Shown in pieces: positions 10,661 to 22,435 of a stretch of 64,000 nt of DNA. The stretch is from the NCBI GenBank assembly GCA_029204225.1, contig CM055095.1, positions 41,161,719-41,225,718 of the forward strand, in the 5' to 3' direction. The notes beneath the pieces are model-generated. The model ran no database searches and was not told the DNA's origin. It saw nothing but the letters and a program-made list of their open reading frames with translations. Source of the stretch: Diphasiastrum complanatum (taxonomy: Eukaryota; Streptophyta; Lycopodiopsida; Lycopodiales; Lycopodiaceae). How positions within the stretch are numbered: position 1 is the stretch's first letter; each line of letters begins with the position of its first letter. The position numbers were made by a program, and so were the translations under genes.

Positions 10661-10900
10661 GTGGAAGTGTTACTTTTATTACAAAATGAACATCTTGTAT
10701 TACATGTAAGCCGATTAAAATTTAATTTACATGAAGGAGACACTTTAGCATCAAAAGATAATGTATCTCTCAAGGACTCCTTTAAGACCCAAAAAGATTC
10801 TAGGTACTTGTCAAAAGCAATAAAGAAATCTCTTGGTATCCAAAGTTTGGATATTCATTGGAAAGGGCATTCTAGCAATAAGGATTCTTGGGACTAAGTT
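10661..10900 (+). pseudogene. Chromovirus-type integrase tail with chromodomain remnant
   Basis: The plus-strand frame contains HLVLHVSRLKFNLHEGD, the motif found near the C-terminus of chromodomain-bearing gypsy integrases. About 40 residues later comes IHWKGHSSNKDSWD, which matches the aromatic-cage region of a retrotransposon chromodomain. In intact elements this domain directs integration by binding histone marks. The flanks lack upstream integrase and an LTR, so only a scrap remains. It is unrelated to G1, which lacks this motif. A similar VLHVSRLK block lies at 62340-62390. Confidence 0.75.
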
Positions 10901-11104
10901 GATTCAATCGGATAGAAGAATTTAGACCCATTTTTTTATGTTGAGGTCAAAATTGAAATAAGTGGGGAAGAATGCTATGTTCTTAACATGCATAGTGGTA
11001 TTTGGCCCAACCTATACTATAGGGTAGCCCTTAATTGGAGATTGGAGATAGTGACGGCCTTATCTGGCTAAGGCATTATCTCATGCAAGAGTTGTTGTGG
11101 ATGA

Positions 11105-11835
11105 TTACCTATATCGGGTACTATAGCTTGCATGTCTATATATGAATCTTGAAGGAGAATCTACATGTCGTACGAAGAGCAACAAGTCAAGCTTATGGTA
11201 TAGTACGTGTAGCGCAGGCATCCCAAAGGGAGCCGGGAACCACAACTTAGCTTCCCAGCCTTCAACTCTTGCCATCCAAACCCACTTGACATACAAGTAG
11301 CCAACTCGCCAACAACGATCAGACTTAACCAACTTGAAGTTCCGAAAACCAACATTGAGATCCAACTTGGTTCCATGCCAGATCGGGGGTCCCGATGTGG
11401 GTGACTTCCCTCCAAGCAAGCCGCCCGACATACATCAAACTTAACCAACTCGAAGCTTCGTTACAAACGAGTAACATCCATTCCAGGCAAGCAGTCTGAC
11501 TTACATCAGACTTAACCAACTGAAAGCTTCGTCACGAGCGCTGGAAGCCAACCAGGCGCCACGCCAGACTGGACAGCCATAAACATGTAACATCCACCCA
11601 AGCAAGCCATCCAACTCAGCCGACAGATTAGAGCCCGTTACCCAAGAGCTTAACCCATTCACGTTCACGCAAGGAGCACTCAGAACCGCAAGCCGCAACA
11701 GATATGGAAACAACCAGTTCCTAGACCAAATGGTCCCGACAGCATACCGCTGGCGCCACGGACCGAATGGTCCCGACGGCATACCGCTGGCGTCCCGGGA
11801 TACGACCCTCAGCTATGTGCCAAGTTAAAAATTTT
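11105..11835. repeat. GC-rich block of degenerate ~70-110 bp tandem repeats
   Basis: Repeated units share ACTTAACCAACT followed by GAAGCTTCGT, with AGCAAGCC or GGCAAGCAG before them (near 11320, 11430, 11505 and 11600). A second short direct repeat, GGTCCCGAC(A/G)GCATACCGC, occurs near 11728 and 11768. Open frames on the minus strand repeat the peptide SSWLSLM but look like by-products of the repeats. The block is richer in CpG than its flanks. No known element end identified. Confidence 0.55.
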
Positions 11836-12470
11836 GAAAGCGGCCTTACAACTGGCGCTTTTACCGAACATTGAAACCCAAAAGGTAATCAGAGTCAGTT
11901 TGAGGAAAATCCCACTTTATTGATAAATCTGAGAAGGTCATGCCAAGGCGAGAGCCATGACAACATTCCAGCAAGGGAGGCTGAGACTTGGTTGGAGCTT
12001 GCCCTGAGTCGCAACCCGCACTCCCCTATAGTATTGGTGTGATTCGGCACCCCCCTCATACCAAGCACTCTACCCAAGCTAGTAAAGCAAGTTTCTCTCT
12101 CTCTAGGATTTTCTCTTTCTAGAAAGTCATTTTCTCTCTCTAGATTTTATTGATCCCCAGGCTTCCTGTAATCATGCCTAGATCGTGTGAGGTGATTGCA
12201 CATCGATCTGAGCTCTCTGGACTCCGCTAGAACCGATCAAAGATTTTCAGCCATAGGAACTTGGTGCCGGCTGGATTCTAGTCACAGTGGCGCCGGGAGC
12301 GGTGTTGGCGCCGGGAGCAGTAAGAGCGCTGCCGGCGCCGGGGACATAGCTGGCGCCGATGGCTCCAAAAGTAAAGCTTGTAAAGATAGCTTTACAACAG
12401 TACGCCTGAAGGAATTGGAACAAAAGCTAAGACTAAGTCACTCACAAAACTTATGTTATTCTTGAAGTTT
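11836..12470 (+). other. GC-rich leader-like region with GGCGCC clusters
   Basis: A CT-rich stretch with CTCTCTAG repeats (12093-12145) precedes a region holding four GGCGCC motifs (12290-12355). These encode a Gly/Ala/Ser-rich run in an open frame 12196-12465 ending KELEQKLRLSHSQN. It could be the leader and gag start of an LTR element, since the sequence GTGGCGCCGGGAGC is primer-binding-site-like, but no LTR pair is visible. Confidence 0.3.
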
Positions 12471-12980
12471 TAACATAAAGTAGGAGTTCCTATTGGATAT
12501 GTAAAAATAATACCCTATTTTGAAACTTAATAATATGTGACAACAACAAAGAGTGCCTAGTATAGTAACAATGACATTTTCATTGAAGTCATAAATTTAA
12601 ACAACTTTGGAGAGTGCCAATCAATTCATGTTTTATGATCTCAAAGTTTCAAGGTACTCCAATAGTAGATTATAATCAGTTTTTCGAAAATATCTAGTGG
12701 GTGCGTTAGAAATTAAAGATGGTACTCTAGAATCATCAAGTACGACTAGGTGGATTTGGTGCATAAGAAACTGGGGAAATCACTAAATCCATGACACCAA
12801 AAATGGCAGCAAGGGACCTTGGCACCCAAACAATTGGCAATGACCCAAATGGATGCTCAAAAATTCTGCCTATAAGCAGGAGTTGGAGTTTCCTGGAGAG
12901 ACGCAACATATATACACAAGTTGTTTACTTGTACACCGCTTCCTCAAAGTATATAAGATAGTAGCTGTTTTCAATTCGTT
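12471..12980. other. AT-rich flank downstream of the J20-like gene
   Basis: No gene or element recognised. The last part should contain the 3' UTR and poly(A) region of the minus-strand gene at 12981, but no clear AATAAA signal stands out. Confidence 0.5.
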
Positions 12981-13625
12981 TTAAGATTTGACAGAACTAT
13001 CCATTAGTTCCATCCTCTGTCTCATTCTAGCTCCCCACGATGACCCTCCAGATATGTGCACCTGCCTACATACTGGTTGAACCTTCTGCGTCAGCCCGCT
13101 GAGCTGATCTCTCCATTGGGCTCGGTATACATGTGACGATGCAGTTTGCCATCTTGTGGGTGTCCCTTTCTTAGCCTTAGCGAATGCGAAGTTGGCCCAC
13201 TGGGGATTCCTGAGTTGTTCGTCATACTCAGATTTAAGTTGGGCATCAGAAAGAGTTTGATAGGCCTCCTTTACCTTGATGAAGCGAGTTGTGGCCTCTG
13301 CTGCATCAGCGGCTGTGCATAAATCAGGATGATGCTGGAGGGCTAGCTGGCGAAACGCAGACTTGATTTCGAGCACTCCCACATCCTGGTTGATTCCCAG
13401 AATATCGTAGAGGGTAGGAACAGCTTCAATGTGAGAAACTTCACTCTCACTGGCCGAAGCATAAATATTAAAGCTTAGGCGTCTACACTTGCTAACAGAA
13501 ATGCGTTTCTTAGCAAAGAAACCTTTCGTAGGGTTGGTATTAGAGAATAATGAAGCGGAGGATGGATATAGATCAAGCGATTGACATGCAATTGTTGATG
13601 CCAGAGTGGTACAAGCTAGTGCCAT
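12981..13625 (-). CDS. J20: Chloroplast-targeted J-domain protein, J20/DJC26-like
   Basis: Intact 214-codon ORF from ATG 13625 to TAA 12981. Residues 1-55 are rich in Ser, Thr, Lys and Arg and poor in acids, a chloroplast transit peptide. The J-domain is about residues 71-136 (TLYDILGINQDVGVLEIKSA, HPD at 99-101, KVKEAYQTLSD). The C-terminal WRDQLSGL (171-178) and SSWGARMRQRM (195-205) match the conserved tail of plant J20 proteins, small stromal J-proteins of about 200 residues that recruit Hsp70. In Arabidopsis J20 brings misfolded deoxyxylulose-5-phosphate synthase to the Hsp70/Clp system; the same role here is inference. The frame is uninterrupted, so there is no coding intron. It is the only host gene that looks functional. 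A duplicated 5' fragment lies at 49354-49632. Confidence 0.88.
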   Translation of the reverse strand: MALACTTLASTIACQSLDLYPSSASLFSNTNPTKGFFAKKRISVSKCRRLSFNIYASASESEVSHIEAVPTLYDILGINQDVGVLEIKSAFRQLALQHHPDLCTAADAAEATTRFIKVKEAYQTLSDAQLKSEYDEQLRNPQWANFAFAKAKKGTPTRWQTASSHVYRAQWRDQLSGLTQKVQPVCRQVHISGGSSWGARMRQRMELMDSSVKS

Positions 13626-13900
13626 CTTAGTGCTTTTTGCTGCTCTGAGAGAACAACTATAAGGTTTCTACACCGAGACTAAGCCAAGTGCATTTTTCAC
13701 TTCTTCCGAATCCGAAGGAAGAGTGTAGAAAGCGAATGCAGATGAGAGAGCTGAGAAGCAAAAGCAGAAGAAGAAAGATTATGTAGGCAGGCAGCAGCGG
13801 AGAGATAAGAGATAAGAGAAGACTTTTGAGAGAGCAGTGTTGGGCGCGACGTTCTGTGTTGTGTGATATTACGTGAATGATACTTATTGTTATTATAGTG
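13626..13900 (-). promoter_or_regulatory. J20-like 5' UTR and proximal promoter
   Basis: The minus-strand upstream region. The part at 13626-13795 (CT-rich CTTTCTTCTTCTGCTTTTGC, GAGCAGCAAAAA just before the ATG) is duplicated at 49354-49578, which suggests the copied unit included the transcript leader. A weak TATA-like ACTATAAT lies near 13899-13892 on the minus strand, about 270 bp before the ATG. No transcript data support an exact start. Confidence 0.4.
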
Positions 13901-13931
13901 TTTTTTGAACACTTGGTCGCCAGCCGCCGCT

Positions 13932-14017
13932 GGTGAAGTTGCTAGTAATACGGTTACGTATATTGTATTCACCGGGCCAATGCCGCTATGGTGAACCGTA
14001 TTACTAGCAACTTCACC
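13932..14017. repeat. 24-bp perfect inverted repeat (foldback)
   Basis: Arm 13932-13955 begins GGTGAAGTTGCTAG. Arm 13994-14017 is its exact reverse complement, ending CTAGCAACTTCACC. The 38-bp loop holds a smaller pair, TTCACC and GGTGAA. It sits just upstream of the putative J20 promoter and may be a MITE-like relic or a transcribed hairpin. Confidence 0.9.
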
Positions 14018-14044
14018 ATGCTCAATTTCACTATGGTTATTCAC

Positions 14045-14093
14045 CACGATATGCTAGGCCAGCCAGCCAGCCACGATATGCCAGGCCAGCCAC
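14045..14093. repeat. Two copies of a CACGATATGC-AGGCCAGCCA unit
   Basis: Unit CACGATATGC(T/C)AGGCCAGCCA occurs at 14045 and 14072, the first with an extra GCCA. Short tandem duplication. Confidence 0.8.
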
Positions 14094-14145
14094 ACATGTT
14101 TTTATGGGGGGTAGTCATAAATGTCATTTTTTATTTTTGGGTGCC

Positions 14146-14209
14146 AGGTAGTTGATGTGGCACCTGAGCAGCTTGGGAGGTAGTTGATGTGGCACTTGAG
14201 CAGCTTGGG
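14146..14209. repeat. 32-bp tandem duplication
   Basis: Two adjacent copies, 14146-14177 and 14178-14209, both starting AGGTAGTTGATGTGGCAC and differing at one base (CCTGAGC versus CTTGAGC). Confidence 0.9.
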
Positions 14210-17200
14210 ACATAATAGGATAATCATAGTACATAGAGTTTATGCTGGCCTAATATGCCTAATACCTATAAGGCTATACCCCTTCATAATACATACCCCT
14301 TCCTGGGTGCTCATAGGAGTGAGAGAAAATGCATGCCTTAGAATGCATGCCCATGAAATTTTGGGTGCTAGCAAAATTCAAGGTGACCAAACATCTTGAA
14401 TCAGGTCAAATTTTTTGTGGGCACCCAAAAGCCCCAGCCAAGCTCTAGCAATGCTGGGTCTGGCCCAGACCCAAACTCCCCCACGTGTGTGTGCATGCAT
14501 TTAAGGCCCATTGATCTCCAAGTTCCTCTTAACATATTTCTAAGAAACCATTTTAAACCCCACCTCAATAAAAAGAGAGGAGAGTATTGTCATCTAGGAT
14601 GAGAGTGCCTCAACCACAAGCCCCACCTTCATCAAATAGTGTAGAAGATAGAATCAAATTGGAGATATGATGATCCCACTAATCAATGATTATCTTACAC
14701 CATTGAATGAGGATAGGCCCCTACATGTAGCCATAGTCTCAATAATAAATAAGTTCATTGATAATTATTGAGATATGGTTAGCACATCCCGTCACCACAA
14801 TTCTTTCTACACCCTTAGTAGATGGAAGAAGTCCACATTTGTTATAGTAGTAGCTACATACAAGGTAGGGCAACTTTTGCACATGGTTCATGAACCCTAG
14901 AGTAGTTTCCAATAGGAAGTGGTCAAGTGGAAGAGGGATCTACTAGGCTTGAAATCTAAAGGGCATAACCTTTATTAGAAGGGTGCTACTTTAGGTCTTC
15001 GTTTTTGCATACCTTTTTGAGAAAGCTTGTTCTTGCCTTGACTTCAGCCTTCTCACTGTGCATTATGTATAGCTTTTGCTCCTTCTAACCTCAGCAACAT
15101 TGTTTGTGCATTGGCTTTTTTGAAAAGCATGTCCTTGCTTTGCATTCTATTTACTGCCCTCGCTTAGCTTTTACTTCGTAGTTTTTTCAAATAGCCTATC
15201 CCTGCTTTGACTGCCTGCCCTGCTTGCATATATACTCCTAGGGATTGGAAGTGGCCCTGGCCAAAGCAACCGACCTTTTTCTATAATCGGGGTAATCTCT
15301 TTCTATTGTCAATATGATGGTTCCCCAAGAATCTTCTCCTCCTCTGCAACTCACAAATTTCAATCCTGTTGTTCGGCATGGAGAAAAGAGACTTGCTTCA
15401 CCTTTAGACCAACCTCCTCGTGTTTCCCCTTCATGTGCACGTTGTAAAGCTCATGATGTTGCGGAATCCTTGGTTGTTTCCTCCAACACCATACTGTCCA
15501 CCCCATATTCGCCACCACGTTTCTTCCTCTCTTTCAGTTTCTCCATCTTCCTCTCCTCTCCTCCATGTTCCTTGTGTGGGTGGGTTGTGGTTGCCTTTAT
15601 GTGGAAGGTGCCGGTCAAGGTGCATGTCTTACTCGCCATCAAAACGCTTGCCTATTTTTCATTAGCAGCTTGCTTTAACCAATGTCAACCTTGCACCTCA
15701 CCCTACTTCCACTTCGCCACATGACTCGGCTTCGCTCCCTTGATATTCTAGCCACCTTCCACTTAGGTTTTCCCGTCCTTGTCTCTATGCACACATACCC
15801 TTTGCCATGTGCTTAGATGTCCAAAGAGCTTTGTCCTTACCTTTGTCTCATTTGGCTTCCAACCCTTCTGATACCACAGCTTGGCATGCCATTTTGCTTT
15901 TTCCTCTCTAATGTTTGCCTCTGCCTCCTCAGGGTGATGATGATGGTCATTGGGAATCTCGCAACAGGATTCATTGCTTTTTTTTCCTTTTGCCTTGGAA
16001 ACTTATGGGTGCTTGCATAAGAAATTCGATGATTTTCTATCAACTTGTTTAGGATTTGCAGCGAAGCTTCAAGGACGTGGTGCCTCACCTTTATCTATCA
16101 TTACGTCCTATTATTGTCAATGAATTTCTACTATTTTACAACACATTCCAGCACTTGCAATACTTTGACGTGTCGTAGTTGCAGGAACGGTTGCTTCATA
16201 GCTTCCTAGACTACCTAAACTTGCAACTATCTTAATTAGCGACTTACATCAAGCAGTAGGCTTTCAATAGCTACTTTGTGAAATTGTTACTTTGTCATAG
16301 TTGATGTACAGTATCTCAATTCACCTTATCGCCTTTATACTTTCTACATGCATTTCTTTGTACTTCGATGAATTTTCCCATCTTTTATTAATAACAACAG
16401 AAGTTTCTTCTACAAACATTTAGCTTGACAGGTTATTAACCCACATTTTTTCATTCTATTTATGAATGTTAAAGCCTCATACACCTCTAGCAAGATCGTC
16501 CATTGGAATTATACAAAGATTTCTCAAATATGGGGCTTTTATATGGCTGTTTTTTTTAAATCTTTCACAATTCTAATTTAGAAGGCAATCTTGAATAATG
16601 GCTCTCAATTGAATGTTGTGTGTTTTTTTTTTTTTTGAGTGAAAGACGTGGAGATCTTTTGCAACTTCAATGTTGAGTCAACTTCAACTAGCCTCCAAAA
16701 CACCACACAAGGTGGGACTAGGACTTACCTCTAAGGGCCCCTTATTGGCCCATGTCTCAAGGACATGCCTTGTAATTTTTTTTTTTCAAAATTCTCATAA
16801 TGGGCCATAAATATCATGTTGTCTGTCCCCACTAAAAGCCATAGGGATGTTCAACTCCACCTCCCCAACTCAAAAAATAGGCATGTCAAAATCATATACA
16901 AAGATGTGTATGCATATATTACAAAAACCATTCATACTAATATAGATTCACACACACAAAATTATTTACACCTACAATTCATTTTTAGTATATATTAAAT
17001 TATTAAATAGGAGAGTATGAATCTTAATAACTATGTATCCATATTAGCTCAAGATGGCCGGTGTATGTAGTACATGGATGGACAATCATTCATTAGTTTA
17101 AAATGTTTTTGATTGAAAAAACTATCATATAGTTTCACAATATATGACTTTAAAAATGGTCTATATATACATATGATATTAACTTTGTTTAAAAAGATAG

Positions 17201-18964
17201 TGAGATGGGGTGTTGAGTAATCAATACTAGATATTAACAGAACCAAACCCTAGTTGTATAATTAACCAACATTTTGATGCACTAGAATATGATGTAAAGA
17301 AATTAGTTTAAATATTACAATAGTGACCGTGAAATATCCATCGGCATGAATTTTTAGCTTTTGGATGGATTTGGACATGGTCTAAGAAAAGTCTATCCTT
17401 GGTGATAAACATATATCTTATTAGATCAAATATACTTGACATGGATATAACTTTGAAGTTGCCTTGCAACTTTTTCCATTTGATCCAACTTAGCTTAAAA
17501 GGCACCTTGAATGCTAGCCAAAACTCCAATAGGAGCTGAATTCTATGTGATCCATAAGGGTTCCATAAGTGGTTTTTTGCTATTTCAAAAGTTTCACTTT
17601 GTCTTCAATCTTTGAGGAGTTTGACTACTCAACATCACATGCATAGAAAAAAGTACATGTGTTATATGTCAGCATTATCAATTGTCCAAGCAAAATTTAT
17701 CACTATGACTGTTGGCAGGTTTTTGTAATCATGTTGGTTCTAGCTCCTCAATAGTCTTAAGAATTTCAAAGACAATCTCCTATATAGAAAATCCAAGGGT
17801 CCAAGACTCAACAAAATTATCTAGTGCTTGGGTTTCATGTATTGCTAGCTAAAAGCAGTTGCATTCTAGGGACAAGCCATTACCTTAATGTGGGCTTCTA
17901 CACCCTACTCATGAAATTTCTAGGAAGTTCTCTCTCATAGTGTTTCATGTCCTAACAAGTATGTGATTTGCTTTGCTGAAATGGATTTCTCTTGCCTCCA
18001 AACAAAATCTCCTTACAAATTTGAGATCATAAATTCATAATCTTATAAAAAGTTCCAATGTTAAGCTGATTTTTTCACATCCTAGTCCTAAACTTGAAAT
18101 ACAAGAGACATTGAAAACTACCAAAAAATTTGCACCAAAAGAAATTATAGATACTTAGAAAATAACTCATTTGCCAAACCCAACTAACTATCTTGGTAAA
18201 TAGCTGAAACTGAATATGTGAGAAAATATTCATGATCTCAATAAGTGCAACAAGATAAGAGATGTAGATAGGCAAAGCTTCTAGCATGTTCTTGGCCATA
18301 ATTGTGCATAATATAAATCCATAATATAATCCATCATTTGAAACTAATGATTTTTTTGCAAGAAAAAGATAGATCTAGTCTTGAGAATGACAAATCCTTA
18401 AGGCGCACTTGACCTCGCATAAAACAAGATCAAATATATGTGATAATGTGAGTACTTTCTTATCAATTGAGACCTGCAAGCGGCAAGAATCTACAAAATT
18501 TACATAGAAAGTAAAGCCATTAAAATTGGAGAGATACAAAGACTATCACTCACAAAACTTGGACAAATCTGGCAAAAGAAACAAGCTTATGATTGTCGCA
18601 TTAAACCAAGATATATTATACATAAATCATCATGGATTGCCACCTCATAACTCGATCATCAAGATCTTCATTGCCACCTTAGAAAAATATTGTTGGATAA
18701 TTCAAGAACGTGTGGCTTTGTGGTAATGAAACCAACCAGTAAAAAACATTATCGTTACAAAAATCAATCCACGGATCATAGTGAAGTGAAGCTATAATTC
18801 ACCAGTTATATTTGAGATTGGTCAATTTTAATCACTCAATGAGCATAAGGACTAAAACCACATGGTAGCTAGTAAATTTGAGTTGTCTTGATGTCCTAAA
18901 TTCAATATTTGTCAAATTTGATTTATTGACAACACTTCAAGAGTTCTTATGCTAAGAAACCAAA
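14210..18964. other. Anonymous non-coding DNA
   Basis: No domain, element end, RNA gene or strong repeat recognised. Open frames here (for example 15314-15724) have no motif and a composition expected by chance. The right part (17000-18960) is AT-rich. Some of it may be decayed retrotransposon beyond recognition. Confidence 0.5.
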
Positions 18965-19810
18965 TCTTGCAAAGCATGAGTAGTAGTAATGAAATTGCAC
19001 AAGAGTACGTGCTTTGGATCAAGTCTCTCAACAAAAAATTAGCTTCTATTGGGGAGCAGATTCTAGATAATGAACTTGTACAAGTGATCTCAATGGCTTA
19101 GGAGATGAGTTCTCCAATTTGGTTAAAGGTTTTTCCATCCAAGACACTTTGCTATCAATTGATAAGCTCCATAGTCTACAAGTGGCTGAAGAGTGTAGGA
19201 TGCTCCATGCAAAAGCTAGAATGAATTCCTTATCATTGCAAGATGGAGATGAGAAAGTAAATTTATCATTCAAGGGCAAGAAGAAGATTAAGGGATTCAA
19301 GTAGGATCAAGCAAGTGAGGCCAAGGAGGAGGATCAAGCATCAGCTCAAAGAGGAAGATAGACAAGATTAAGTTAAAATGCTTCTTTTGTGGAAAGAAGG
19401 GGCATTATGCACCCGAATGCTACAAGAGGCAAAGAGCACAAGAGGAGGAGAACAAACAAGGAAACCTTGCACATGAAGAGGAGGAGGATGAAAGAGATCT
19501 ATCCTTCATGTAGCTACATCCTCACAAACAAACAATAGCAACTCAAGGGAAGAATGGTGGATTGATAGTGGGGATGCTCCCACATGAGTTATTAAAAGGA
19601 CTTCTTCTTAACCCTATACTCTTTCAATAATGCTAAATTTTTTGTCCTTAATGCAAGTGATGAAGATTGTAGGATAGATGGTGTTGGTACCATCTCTTTA
19701 TCTCTAATATACTCTAAAAGTATGGATCTAGACAATTTCCTTTATGTTCCATCAATGACAAAGAACTTGCTAAGTGTTGGTCAACTTTGAGCATGGGGTT
19801 TGTTCAATCA
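18965..19810 (+). pseudogene. Copia C2 gag and protease relic
   Basis: The plus strand reads a copia gag: IAQEYVLWIKSLNKKLASIG, then NELVQV. After a stop and shift comes VKGFSIQDTLLSIDKLHSLQ and AEECRMLHAKARMNSLSLQD (19119-19304). A zinc knuckle CFFCGKKGHYAPEC (CX2CX4HX4C) lies at about 19379-19420. Protease follows as EEWWIDSG with the next residues altered, and LYVPSMTKNLLSVGQL near 19745-19790 is the conserved end of the copia protease region. Stops and frameshifts are frequent. The flow continues into a deleted join at 19811. Related in sequence to the gag of the intact element at 42508-47658. Confidence 0.82.
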
Positions 19811-20407
19811 TGATGAATGAAAAATGAATTGCAAGAGGATTTAAACAAGGGAGATTGTTTAAATTGGAGGCTTATGTTACTATTGAGAGTGCAAGTAACA
19901 ATTTTGATGACAAGAAGCTTGCAAGGATTGAGGAGGAGCATCAAAGAGAAGAAGATTTTGAGGATCAACCTCAAAACCAGAGAGCTCCAAGGAGGACCTC
20001 AAAGACAAAGGCCAAGTCATCAAATTGCATGCAATTTTTCCATTCAAGTATGCATCTTACAAGGGCTGGTGAAGAGCATTGGAGAGTCTACTATCTTTGA
20101 ATCCTTCTTGGAGAGTATTAGTAAACATGAAATGACTTGGTTCTTATCTTTAAGATTGCTGGTGTTTAGTACTTTATATGACAAGACAATGAAGTTGAGT
20201 GCTTTCCAATATACATTTGTTGTTGATAAAGCAATTTCATTGGATAACTATTTTTGTAATAGTTTGAATAGAGTCATAAAAGATGAAACATCGTTTGTTA
20301 TAGAAATTTTTGAGTCCACATCCTTTTTTGTGCATGATCATTCCAATGTAAGGACCAAAGTTTATCCTAATTCAATATACATGATGACATTTGTTTTGGG
20401 ACTTTGA
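19811..20407 (+). pseudogene. Copia C2 deleted join: pre-integrase to RT linker
   Basis: ARGFKQGRLFKLEAYV (near 19820-19880) matches the pre-integrase stretch AKGTRLGKLYKLDAFV of the element at 42508. The next residues, KKLARIEEEHQREEDFEDQ and QRAPRRTSKTK, resemble the acidic, basic-ended linker that normally precedes RT. Integrase is therefore missing by internal deletion. The end of the open frame (20100-20407) has no recognised motif and may be unrelated DNA read in frame. Confidence 0.45.
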
Positions 20408-22435
20408 CCTAAAAAAGAGTAACCTTTTTTGGTATTTTTTAGTGGTCCTACTTTCAGGCCAAAATCATGGTTTTTTTTGGTTTATCTCCAAATTATATAT
20501 ATATATATATATATAAGTACTTTTTACAATAGATCATTACAATTTGTTTTACAAACTTCATAAAATCACCCTAATAAAAAACAAAACAAGATTTCAAGAC
20601 AACAAATGATTTTTGAGAATCCAAATCTCATAAAAAATACAAAAGGCCTCAAAATATGTTTACATATTATTTTTTCAAGGTATATTTTTTGATAAATTTT
20701 AGCTAATGCCTCTCAATCCAGAACTTGACATATTCTAAAAACTTTATTGTTTAGTTAATGAAGGTGAGGACCCGTCTTCGTCATCGAAGTCAATTTTAAC
20801 AGATCTTCTTCTGAATCAAGATCTTATGCTGACAAAAAACCTTGTATATCGACATTATTGTGTTGGTGACAAGTTGAGGATGACAGTTGTGCAGTTAATA
20901 CACGAGGGTAGACAACATGATTTTTGAAGAGGCAAAATTTAAACAATTTGAAGAAGTACCAAAAAGATATGTACATTTTTTTTTCTTTCAAATATGCATT
21001 TTTCAAAAAAATTCACCAATGTCTCTCCAATTAGTACCTGATATATAATCAACACTCTCTTTTCTATTGTTGAACTTGAAGACCTGTCTTATTGTTTGGA
21101 GTCAACCAACATATCTTCTTCTAAAGTAATATCCAATATTGAAATCTTCCAAGTCTGATTTCAGTTGTTGAAGATGAGTTGAGGATGATGGTTACAAAGG
21201 AAACCCAAGACATGCTTTTAAAACATAAAAGATTGGCATTTCAAAATAATTAGTGACTGTGTACTTCAAATTAAAAGCCAAGACAACTTAGATTTTTGAA
21301 CTTCAATCATCAACTATGGGTTAATTTTTTAAAAAATTATTTTTTCTCGTCTTTCACTTCTATCTACAACATGTTTTACTCATACATTTCAAAAAAATAT
21401 TAGTTGTAGTGGTGCACATAAGGCGGACTTGTAGCATTTTTGGCTGGTTGTTGTTTTTAATGACTCCAAAAATATTTGCAATCCAAAATAACTATTTTTT
21501 GTTATTTTCATAAGCCAAATGTGGAATAAGCATATCAACTTGAGTTTTATGAAAATCACTACATCGCTTCATTCTGTTAGCTTTCACAATGTGTCAATTT
21601 TTTCACAAGGCCAAATATATATCACCACATTATTACCTTGCACAAATTATAAAAGGTCAGTATTTTTTAGAGTTGTTGAGGATTCAAGAGTCTTTTTCAG
21701 AGTTGCCATTTTTGGCAAGGCTTAAATACCAAATGCCTCAATATTGTGCTACTCATGCTCTAGAGAAAAATAGTTACCTAAGTTTTTTTTTTTTCTAGTG
21801 GCTTTCAGAATGGTTAGAGTGCACCATTACTCGTGAAAAATTCACAAATACAAATTACTTAATTGTTAAAATTAGCCAAAAAAAAGTTCTAACGTAATTG
21901 TTGAAATTAATAAAACAAACTATAACTGGTATTTGTAGTTTTTTGTAACATTTAAAAATCGATTTTTACAAGCTCATAAATGCATGCTTGTTGCTCATCC
22001 TTTCGTAAAGCCCTGTAGAGTGAGACATTATTCTCATAATCGCTGGAGCAGCATTTTCGGGCAAGGTGATTACAAATTGATTTACTCCATTTGGCCATGT
22101 CCTCTAGCCACCCTAAAATAGGCCACTTAGGTCAATTGTTTTTTGGCTATTAGTCTTTTGATCCATTTTTTTCTTTTGAAAAAACTATTTCCTTTAATGT
22201 GATATTCATTATGCTGAGCATAGCAAAGAACAATTCAATTTTTTTTTGGCTATTCTCAGCATAGCAAACTAATCTTTTGGTCTTTTGATCCGTTTTTTTC
22301 TATTGAAAAAATTATTTCCTTCAATGTGATATTCATTATTCGGGCAATTCAAATTTAAAAAGTCATGAATGGTGAAAATCACGTTGAAGGGCAGAGTTTC
22401 TTCAAACGGAAAAGGCAGTTCAAAATTTTGGATTC
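20408..22435. other. AT-rich non-coding DNA with short (TA)n
   Basis: No gene or element recognised. A (TA) run lies at 20494-20515. A short motif GCTATTCTCAGCATAGCAAA and a variant recur near 22213 and 22250, with nearly identical text on either side (ATTTCCTT, AATGTGATATTCATTA), giving a duplication of about 120 bp near 22190-22340. Confidence 0.5.

Noticed and set aside
11105-11782. Minus-strand ORFs with repeated SSWLSLM
   Set aside because: Several overlapping frames show the same peptide because of the tandem repeats; no conserved protein signal.
13697-14047. 116-codon minus-strand ORF upstream of the J20-like gene
   Set aside because: It covers the leader and foldback region; Ser-rich text without a domain. 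Better explained as 5' UTR and promoter.
15314-15724. 136-codon plus-strand ORF
   Set aside because: No motif or homology pattern, overlapping frames of similar length on both strands, composition as expected by chance in C-rich DNA.
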